From positions 1 to 11,112 of the forward strand of contig JAEWPN010000128.1 in the NCBI GenBank assembly GCA_023399455.1: a DNA stretch of 11,112 nucleotides, read 5' to 3'. The position numbers and the translations under genes were made by a program. The number at the start of each line of letters is the position of its first letter. Position 1 is the first letter of the stretch. Below, piece by piece: positions 1 to 5,345 of the stretch. The notes under the pieces were generated by a model, which did no database searches, was not told the DNA's origin, and saw only the letters and a program-made list of their open reading frames with translations. This DNA is from Bacillota bacterium (GTDB lineage Bacteria > Bacillota > Clostridia > Lachnospirales > Lachnospiraceae).

Positions 1-38
1 GGGAGAATTTCAAGTGTAAGGGGTAGGAATGGAGTGCT

Positions 39-1037
39 ATGGACGGTAAGAAAAAGATAAATTATGTAGAAATGGCAAAGAAGCTGGGGGTTTCCAGAAC
101 TACCGTCTCCCGCGCCATGTCGGGGAAAGGGAGAATCGGAGAAGATACGCGAAAGATGATACGGGATTATGCGGTGAATGTCTGCGGCTATTCGGAGCTA
201 TCCTCTGAAGAAAAGAAGGGCAGGACAAATAATATCGCACTTGTCATCCCCAATAACTGGAGGATCATCGACCTTCCGTTTTTCCAGCGCTGTATGATCG
301 GAATAACAGAAATTGCCATGGTAAATGATTATGATACCATTATTGTAATGACTGGGGACAGAGATATCGGAAGCCTGGAGCGAATCGTGAACAGCAGGAA
401 GGTGGACGGCTTTGTACTGGCGAGAACCTATGTGGATGATGTGTTCGTGAAATATTTAAAGGGAGTGAACATGCCTTTTGTGACCTTAGGAAGCATTGAT
501 GATCCGGAAGTGGTACAGATAGATAACGACCACGAGGAGGCTTGCCGGGATATGGTATCCACTATGGTTTTAAAGGGGATGCGCAAAATTGCGATGATTG
601 GAAACAACCGAAGCCATATTGTCACCAATGCCAGATTCAATGGCTATTGCTCAGGTCTGGAGGACAACCGCATCGGAGTAAATCCCGACTACGTATTCCT
701 GGATGTGCACAATAAGCTGAAAGCGGAGAAAATCGTGGACGAAATTATAATGAAAAAAATAGATGGAATCCTATGTATGGACGATACGCTGTGCCGGTGG
801 ATTCTTACCAAGCTACGCCGCGAGCACATTCGGGTACCGGGGCAGATAAAAGTCGCCTCCTGCTACGACAGCGAGGTGCTGGAGGATTATACGCCCTCTG
901 TCACCTCCATCCGATTCGATGCTATCGAACTCGGCAGTGTTGCCTGCAAGGTTCTGTTAGATTTGATCAACGGGAATAAAGTGGATGTAAGGACGCTGTT
1001 AGGTTATGAAATCATCTTCAGGGAATCTACCAAGTGA
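39..1037 (+). CDS. LacI-family transcriptional repressor, probable local regulator
   Basis: This 332-aa protein is a DNA-binding, sugar-responsive repressor that probably controls the operon starting at 1297. Residues about 8-27 form the LacI helix-turn-helix, with the family signature GVSRTTVSRAMSG. Residues about 65-332 form a periplasmic-binding-protein-like effector domain, ending in the usual TSIRFDAIELGSVACKVLL segment. The length is normal for the family (about 330-340). The ATG at 39 is preceded by GGAG (31-34) and AGGA (25-28). The stretch that normally holds the hinge helix (around 50-64) is odd: it reads YSELSSEEKKGRTNN instead of the common pNxxAR.L pattern. The gene lies upstream of, and in the same direction as, the sugar-uptake genes, separated from them by a promoter and palindromes. 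The inducer cannot be read from sequence; galactose or galacto-oligosaccharide is an inference from the neighbours. Confidence 0.93.
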   Translation: MDGKKKINYVEMAKKLGVSRTTVSRAMSGKGRIGEDTRKMIRDYAVNVCGYSELSSEEKKGRTNNIALVIPNNWRIIDLPFFQRCMIGITEIAMVNDYDTIIVMTGDRDIGSLERIVNSRKVDGFVLARTYVDDVFVKYLKGVNMPFVTLGSIDDPEVVQIDNDHEEACRDMVSTMVLKGMRKIAMIGNNRSHIVTNARFNGYCSGLEDNRIGVNPDYVFLDVHNKLKAEKIVDEIIMKKIDGILCMDDTLCRWILTKLRREHIRVPGQIKVASCYDSEVLEDYTPSVTSIRFDAIELGSVACKVLLDLINGNKVDVRTLLGYEIIFRESTK

Positions 1038-1070
1038 TGGGAAATCGATAGTATGCCATAGTCCCAAAGG

Positions 1071-1109
1071 TGCGCACGAATGAAAAATAAGGTGCGCAAA
1101 ATTGCGCAA
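1071..1109. promoter_or_regulatory. Cluster of three TGCGCA palindromes, probable LacI-type operators
   Basis: TGCGCA occurs at 1071-1076, 1093-1098 and 1103-1108, the last inside the 8-bp palindrome TTGCGCAA (1102-1109). The first two copies lie in the direct repeat AAGGTGCGCA and are 22 bp apart, about two helical turns. The third is 10 bp further on. LacI-family operators are palindromes with a central CG, which these have. Assignment to the repressor at 39-1037 is inferred from position. A looser copy, TGTGCA, sits at 1136-1141. Confidence 0.5.
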
Positions 1110-1183
1110 AAAAGAGTTGAAAAGGATTTGAAAAATGTGCAAATAGATGAAAAATAAAACGCAACAAAAGTATATTCTGTCAA

Positions 1184-1212
1184 TAGACAACAATGAGAGA
1201 TTTTAGTATGAT
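1184..1212 (+). promoter_or_regulatory. Sigma-A-type promoter of the sugar-uptake operon
   Basis: TAGACA at 1184-1189 (five of six matches to TTGACA) is separated by exactly 17 bp from TATGAT at 1207-1212 (five of six matches to TATAAT). A start near 1219 would give a leader of about 78 nt before the ATG at 1297. The A-rich stretch upstream (about 1111-1170) could act as an UP-like element. Confidence 0.6.
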
Positions 1213-1229
1213 ATTTTCAGAACAAGCAA

Positions 1230-1237
1230 TTGCGCAA
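1230..1237. promoter_or_regulatory. Downstream operator TTGCGCAA
   Basis: This perfect 8-bp palindrome lies within AATTGCGCAAA, the same extended sequence as the site at 1102-1109. It falls about 12-19 bp downstream of the predicted transcription start, a classic position for a repressor to block initiation or elongation. Its centre is 128 bp from the centre of the 1102-1109 site, which would allow DNA looping between the two. That binding is by the adjacent LacI-type protein is inferred. Confidence 0.5.
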
Positions 1238-1284
1238 ACGAGAGCAACGTTCTGAAGAATAATAACAGTTGATACAATCATTTG

Positions 1285-1290
1285 GGAGGA
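1285..1290 (+). promoter_or_regulatory. Ribosome binding site fixing the binding-protein start
   Basis: GGAGGA lies 6 nt before the ATG at 1297. An in-frame TTG at 1282 overlaps this site and is therefore not the start. Confidence 0.8.
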
Positions 1291-1296
1291 AAGAGA

Positions 1297-2670
1297 ATGA
1301 AGAAAAAATTAGTAAGCACCGTTTTAGCGGCTGCATTAACGGTTTCCCTATTAGCGGGCTGCGGCGGAGGTGCCGGGACGGCGAGCCAGACCACAGGAAC
1401 CGATGAAACAACCACGGAGGCAGCTTCTGCTGCGGAAACAGCAGGGGACGAGGCGCAGGCTGATACCGGAGCTGCCGGAGAAGAGAAGCTGACCGTATGG
1501 TGCTGGGATCCGGCATTCAACATCAACGCGATGAACAAAGCGGCTGAGGTTTATCAGAAGGATCATCCGAACTTCGTACTGGAAGTAATAGAAACACCCT
1601 GGGAGGATGTTCAGACGAAACTGACCACGGCGGCTACCTCAGGAAACCTCGAAACGCTGCCGGATATCCTCTTAATGCAGGATGCGGCATTCCAGAAGAA
1701 CATAATCAGTTATCCCGATGCATTTACAGATCTTACGGGCAAGTTGGATTACAGCCAGTTCTCAGCAGGTAAGGTAGGCTTTTCTACGGTAGACGGCAAG
1801 AACTACGGTGTACCCTTCGACAACGGTGCGGTTATCGCTTCTTACAGAACAGATTTGCTGGAGCAGGCAGGGTACACAATTTCCGATTTTGAAAATATCA
1901 CATGGTCGGATTTCATCGAAAAAGGAAAAGTTGTTCTTGAGAAAACCGGAAAACCAATGCTCTCCTGTGTAGGCGGTGAATCCGATATCATCGTTATGAT
2001 GCTTCAGTCCGCAGGCGGCAGCTTCTTCGGAGACGACGGCTCCGCGCAGTTGGTTGATAACGCCATTTTGGAAGAGGTTATGAGCACCTATGCGGAACTG
2101 GTTAAGATCGGTGTCCTCGTAGAAGTGAACGACTGGGATTCCTATATCGGAACCCTTAACAGCGGAGCAGTTGCAGGAACCATGGCCGGATGCTGGATTA
2201 TGGCTTCTATTCAGGCGGCTGACGATCAGGCCGGCAACTGGGGAATAACGAACATGCCTAAATTAGATAACGCAGCGACAGCTACCAATTATGCAAACCA
2301 GGGCGGTTCCAGCTGGGCAATCACATCCAACTGCAAAAACATAGATCTTGCGGCTGACTTCATGGGTGCTACCTTCGGCGGAAGCGTGGAATTCTATGAA
2401 TCCATTTTGAATACAGGCGCAATCGCATGCTACTTGCCGGCAGGCGACAGCGATATGTACGGTGCATCCAACGATTTCTTCGGCGGAGAAGCAGTATATG
2501 CGAAAATCATCGATTTTGCGGGACAGATTCCTGCCTGCAACACGGGCGTTTATTTCTATGAAGCACGTGATGCCGTAGCGACAGCAATTACAAATATCGT
2601 ATCCGGCGCGGATGTTGCCGGTGAGCTTCAGGTGGCTCAGGATACCGTAAATTTTGCAATGGGACAATAA
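1297..2670 (+). CDS. Lipoprotein sugar-binding protein of an ABC importer (family 1 SBP)
   Basis: This is an extracellular, membrane-anchored solute-binding protein (457 aa from the ATG at 1297) that should capture an oligosaccharide and deliver it to the permeases at 3480-5166. It has a lysine-rich start, a hydrophobic signal segment and the lipobox LLAGC with the lipidated Cys at residue 22. A Ser/Thr/Glu/Ala-rich linker (about 23-60) follows, then the mature fold from about EKLTVWCWDP onward. The later segments ETPWEDVQTKL, PDILLMQD and KNYGVPFDNGAV are typical of family 1 carbohydrate-binding SBPs. The gene is first in the operon, directly behind the promoter and operators, and is followed by a stable hairpin. 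This arrangement usually gives the binding protein more product than the permeases. The ligand is not readable; GH42 and GH53 downstream suggest beta-galacto-oligosaccharides. Confidence 0.93.
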   Translation: MKKKLVSTVLAAALTVSLLAGCGGGAGTASQTTGTDETTTEAASAAETAGDEAQADTGAAGEEKLTVWCWDPAFNINAMNKAAEVYQKDHPNFVLEVIETPWEDVQTKLTTAATSGNLETLPDILLMQDAAFQKNIISYPDAFTDLTGKLDYSQFSAGKVGFSTVDGKNYGVPFDNGAVIASYRTDLLEQAGYTISDFENITWSDFIEKGKVVLEKTGKPMLSCVGGESDIIVMMLQSAGGSFFGDDGSAQLVDNAILEEVMSTYAELVKIGVLVEVNDWDSYIGTLNSGAVAGTMAGCWIMASIQAADDQAGNWGITNMPKLDNAATATNYANQGGSSWAITSNCKNIDLAADFMGATFGGSVEFYESILNTGAIACYLPAGDSDMYGASNDFFGGEAVYAKIIDFAGQIPACNTGVYFYEARDAVATAITNIVSGADVAGELQVAQDTVNFAMGQ

Positions 2671-2683
2671 ACTTAAGAAAGAA

Positions 2684-2709
2684 GGGGAGCGGCCCTCGGG
2701 TCGTTCCCT
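2684..2709 (+). promoter_or_regulatory. Intercistronic hairpin after the binding-protein gene
   Basis: A stem of 10 pairs (2685-2694 with 2699-2708, two of them G-U) plus an outer G-U pair closes a CTCG tetraloop. It starts 14 nt after the binding-protein stop. No run of T follows, so it does not look like a full intrinsic terminator. Stable hairpins just after SBP genes commonly protect the upstream mRNA or partly attenuate downstream genes; that role here is inferred. The G-rich 5' arm also contains the only purine-rich sequence that could serve the next gene as a ribosome site. Confidence 0.6.
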
Positions 2710-2721
2710 ATCAATTACATT

Positions 2722-3441
2722 ATGGACTATTTAATGATAATCGCGGCCCTGCTCGCCTTTTTCGTAAAAGGGATAAGCGGCTTTGCGAATACGCTGGTAT
2801 TCACCACCATAACCGGTTTTGGATACAACAATGTGAATATTACCCCGGTAGAGCTTATTTTAGGGTATCCGACCAATCTTGTTATCGCATGGAAGGAAAG
2901 GAGGAATACGGATTATAAAATATGGCTTCTTCCGGCGCTTCTCGTATGTTTGGGAAGCATTCCCGGAATGCTTTTTTTAAAAAGCGGAGATGCGCAGTAT
3001 ATAAAAATATTCTTCGGGATCATCGTCATAGGTCTCGGAGTGGAGATGTTGTTTCGGGAATATAAAATCAAGCAGAGAAAATCCTCAAAACTGGTGCTCT
3101 TCATTATTGGGGCGCTTTCCGGACTGCTTAGCGGCTTATATGGAGTCGGTGCTCTATTGGCCGCATATATGAGCAGGACGACTAAGGACAGCAGCTCCTT
3201 TAGGGGAAATATCTGCGTTGTATTTATCGTTGAAAATACGTTCCGAATTATTGTATACATAATTTTAGGGATTATTAATAAAGAGATTTTTGTAAAAGCC
3301 GTTTTGCTGATTCCTTTTATGGCGCTTGGACTGGCAGGAGGAATGCTTAGTTCAAAGTTCATGCCGGAGAAAACAGGAAAGATGTTAGTGATCATTATGC
3401 TGATCATTTCCGGAGCGGTATTGGTTATAAATAATATTTAA
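2722..3441 (+). CDS. TauE/SafE-family membrane exporter
   Basis: This integral membrane protein of 239 aa has about seven to eight hydrophobic segments. The N-terminal helix carries FVKGISGFANTLVF, and a second similar module around residues 125-150 carries GALSGLLSGLYGVGA. The Gly-rich G.SG.....G pattern repeated in two halves is characteristic of the TauE/SafE (sulfite exporter) family, whose members are proposed to export sulfite, sulfoacetate or other small organic anions. Length is at the short end of the usual 240-270 aa. It sits between an SBP gene and its permeases, which is not usual for sugar ABC operons. The substrate is unknown. The ATG at 2722 has no clear ribosome site: the 12 nt before it are AT-rich, behind the hairpin. 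An alternative ATG lies at 2734. Confidence 0.8.
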   Translation: MDYLMIIAALLAFFVKGISGFANTLVFTTITGFGYNNVNITPVELILGYPTNLVIAWKERRNTDYKIWLLPALLVCLGSIPGMLFLKSGDAQYIKIFFGIIVIGLGVEMLFREYKIKQRKSSKLVLFIIGALSGLLSGLYGVGALLAAYMSRTTKDSSSFRGNICVVFIVENTFRIIVYIILGIINKEIFVKAVLLIPFMALGLAGGMLSSKFMPEKTGKMLVIIMLIISGAVLVINNI

Positions 3442-3467
3442 ACAGAGGCTGCATAGCTAACGGAGAG

Positions 3468-3476
3468 AGGAGGAGG
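3468..3476 (+). promoter_or_regulatory. Strong ribosome binding site of permease 1
   Basis: AGGAGGAGG precedes the ATG at 3480; the first AGGAGG (3468-3473) has a 6-nt spacer. It is much stronger than the barely visible site of the exporter gene before it. Confidence 0.75.
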
Positions 3477-3479
3477 CAA

Positions 3480-4364
3480 ATGAAGAAAAAACTGACTTTG
3501 GGACAGAAGCACAATCTCACAGGCTGGACATTCCTTATGCCTGCGGCGGTACTGATTGTTGCAATGAGTTTCGTGCCGATGGTCCAGGCGCTCATTTTGT
3601 CTTTTAAAACCGGCATAGGCAATAACATGACCTATACGGGAATAACCAACTACACACGGATGTTTAAGGATGCAGTCTTTATGCAATCCTTAAAAAACAA
3701 TTTTTTCTATCTTATCATACAAGTACCGATCATGCTAATCACGGCACTGGTGCTGGCATCCATGTTAAACAACAAGGATTTAAAATTTAAGGGGTTTTTC
3801 CGCACGGCGATTTTCCTTCCCTGTGCGACCTCGCTGGTGTCCTATGCAATTATATTCCGCTCCCTGTTCGCGGTGGATGGGTTCGTGAATAACGTTCTGA
3901 TTAACCTCGGAATCTTACATACAGGCTACAATTTCCTGGGCCATCCCTTCAGTGCGAAAATTATCATTATCGTGGCTCTCGTATGGAGGTGGACCGGTTA
4001 TAATATGGTATTTTATCTGGCAGGATTACAGAATATCGAATATTCAGTATATGAAGCCGCCAAAATAGACGGGGCATCGCCCTTTCAAAGCTTTCGAAAG
4101 ATTACCGTTCCGCTGTTAAAGCCTACCATTCTACTGACGGCTATTATGTCAACCAACGGTACCTTGCAGCTTTTCGATGAATCGATGAACTTGACCAATG
4201 GAGGACCGGCAAATGCAACCATAACGATGTCACACTATATTTACAACATTTCCTTTAAGTATGTTCCTAACTTCGGATATGCGGCGGCGATGTCGTACAT
4301 GATTTTGATATTGGTAGCAGTACTGGCCTTCATACAGATGAAAGTAGGTGATAAGCGTGACTAG
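3480..4364 (+). CDS. ABC sugar transporter permease, MalF-type subunit
   Basis: This 294-aa inner-membrane permease forms half of the translocation pore with the product of the next gene. Six membrane segments are visible, starting with WTFLMPAAVLIVAMSFVP near residues 16-33. The cytoplasmic EAA loop, which contacts the ATPase, is EAAKIDGASPFQSFRKITVP at about residues 192-211. The conserved late segment LTNGGPANATITMSHYIYN (about 237-255) is typical of carbohydrate CUT1 permeases such as MsmF or UgpA. At under 300 aa it lacks the long N-terminal extension of enteric MalF and of Bacillus GanP. The gene lies 38 bp after the exporter and overlaps the next permease by 8 nt. Confidence 0.93.
   Translation: MKKKLTLGQKHNLTGWTFLMPAAVLIVAMSFVPMVQALILSFKTGIGNNMTYTGITNYTRMFKDAVFMQSLKNNFFYLIIQVPIMLITALVLASMLNNKDLKFKGFFRTAIFLPCATSLVSYAIIFRSLFAVDGFVNNVLINLGILHTGYNFLGHPFSAKIIIIVALVWRWTGYNMVFYLAGLQNIEYSVYEAAKIDGASPFQSFRKITVPLLKPTILLTAIMSTNGTLQLFDESMNLTNGGPANATITMSHYIYNISFKYVPNFGYAAAMSYMILILVAVLAFIQMKVGDKRD
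4346..4350 (+). promoter_or_regulatory. Ribosome binding site inside permease 1 for permease 2
   Basis: AGGTG lies 6 nt before the GTG at 4357, favouring that codon over the GTG at 4348, which overlaps the site. Because it lies within the last codons of permease 1, translation of the two permeases is probably coupled. Confidence 0.55.
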
Positions 4365-5166
4365 TAAAGCAAGAATGGCTTTTTCCTATATATTTCTGAC
4401 AATAGTGTCATTACTGTCCATATTTCCGCTTTACTGGATGGTAGTGGCTTCCACCAACAAAAGTGTGGACGTAGTGAGAGGAACTTTGATCCCCAGTACA
4501 TATTTCATAGAGAATCTGAAAAACCTTTTCGCTGCTCAGAAGGTAGGAACAGCAATGTTCAATTCCTTCCAATATTCGATCATACTTACGGTTATTTCCC
4601 TCATTGTATGCTCTCTTGCCGGCTACGGCTTCGAAATATACCATGATAAAGGGAAGGATACGGTAATGGCAATTATCCTTTTAGCTATGATGGTTCCCTT
4701 TGCGGCGACCATGATTCCGCTGTTCCAGATGTTTTCGCAGGCAAAGCTTTTGAATACTGCCATAGGCTTTGTTCTGCCCACAATATCCACCCCTTTTTTG
4801 ATCATGATGTTCAGGCAGAGTGCCAGATCTTTTCCTCACGATATTATTGAGGCTGCGAGGATCGATGGTTTGAGTGAGATTTCCATATTCTTCCGGATGT
4901 TCATACCTACCATGCGCTCCACTTATGCGGCTGCGATGACGATTACGTTCATGAATGCCTGGAATAATTACCTATGGCCTAAAGTGATCATGCAGGATAA
5001 TGACAGCATTACAATGCCTATGTTGGTGGCGAATTTAAAAGAAGGCTACTTTACGGATTACGGAATGCTTATGCTGGGCGTACTGCTTTGCACGATTCCT
5101 ACGGTAATCATTTTCTTCCTACTGCAAAAGAGTTTCGCGGAAGGAATCACCGGAGCGGTGAAGTAA
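4357..5166 (+). CDS. ABC sugar transporter permease, MalG-type subunit
   Basis: This is the second pore subunit of the importer, 269 aa if started at the GTG at 4357. An in-frame GTG at 4348 and an ATG at 4375 are alternatives. Six membrane segments are visible, and the EAA loop reads EAARIDGLSEISIFFRMFIP at about residues 165-184. The C-terminal region AWNNYLWPKVIMQD followed by a last hydrophobic helix matches MalG/MsmG/GanQ proteins. The 8-nt overlap with the upstream permease suggests a 1:1 product ratio by translational coupling. The stop codon is part of the sequence AAGTAAG that reappears 141 bp downstream, flanking the structured element. No ATPase gene follows, so the complex probably borrows a shared MsmX/MsmK-type ATPase. 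Confidence 0.93.
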   Translation: MTSKARMAFSYIFLTIVSLLSIFPLYWMVVASTNKSVDVVRGTLIPSTYFIENLKNLFAAQKVGTAMFNSFQYSIILTVISLIVCSLAGYGFEIYHDKGKDTVMAIILLAMMVPFAATMIPLFQMFSQAKLLNTAIGFVLPTISTPFLIMMFRQSARSFPHDIIEAARIDGLSEISIFFRMFIPTMRSTYAAAMTITFMNAWNNYLWPKVIMQDNDSITMPMLVANLKEGYFTDYGMLMLGVLLCTIPTVIIFFLLQKSFAEGITGAVK

Positions 5167-5308
5167 GGGTGACTGTTCACACAGTAGCTTAACACTTGCT
5201 GTTAAGCTACGTAGGAATATGATTCAAGAGATGATTTCTGCTTCGCGAAGCGAATTTAAATGCAGAAATCATACGTTACTGTGAACGGAGTGAACAGTAA
5301 CAAGTAAG
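5161..5308. repeat. AAGTAAG direct repeats flanking the structured element
   Basis: AAGTAAG is present at 5161-5167, where it includes the permease stop codon, and again at 5302-5308, directly against the two ends of the inverted-repeat element. A 7-nt direct repeat hugging terminal inverted repeats is what a transposition target-site duplication looks like. A chance match is possible but unlikely at these exact positions. Confidence 0.5.
5168..5301. mobile_element. MITE-like non-coding inverted-repeat element (134 bp)
   Basis: The ends are 12-bp inverted repeats with one mismatch: GTGACTGTTCAC at 5169-5180 and GTGAACAGTAAC at 5290-5301. Inside are two further perfect inverted repeats. GTAGCTTAACA (5184-5194) pairs with 5200-5210 around a 5-nt loop. 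ATGATTTCTGC (5231-5241) pairs with 5262-5272 and encloses the palindrome GCTTCGCGAAGC (5240-5251). The right end is itself an 8-bp inverted repeat (5275-5282 with 5294-5301). There is no ORF. Flanking 7-nt direct repeats support insertion of a miniature transposable element. As RNA the segment would fold into a branched structure closed by the terminal arms. It could instead be a repeated intergenic RNA-structure element without mobility. Because it lies inside the operon it may influence expression of the downstream enzymes, but no T-run follows any stem. Confidence 0.6.
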
Positions 5309-5345
5309 AAAAGCATAAAAATATGAGAGGAACAAGGTTATAGTA

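Noticed and set aside
1038..1066. TGGGA ... TCCCA inverted repeat right after the repressor stop, possible terminator
   Set aside because: Only 5 pairs around a 19-nt loop and no T-run; too weak to call.
1282..1296. TTG at 1282 as the start of the binding protein
   Set aside because: It would overlap the ribosome site GGAGGA and put extra residues before the signal peptide; the ATG at 1297 fits both.
2263..2667. 134-aa open frame on the minus strand opposite the binding-protein gene
   Set aside because: It lies wholly antisense to a well-supported lipoprotein gene, has a Cys-rich low-logic sequence and no recognisable motif; a shadow frame.
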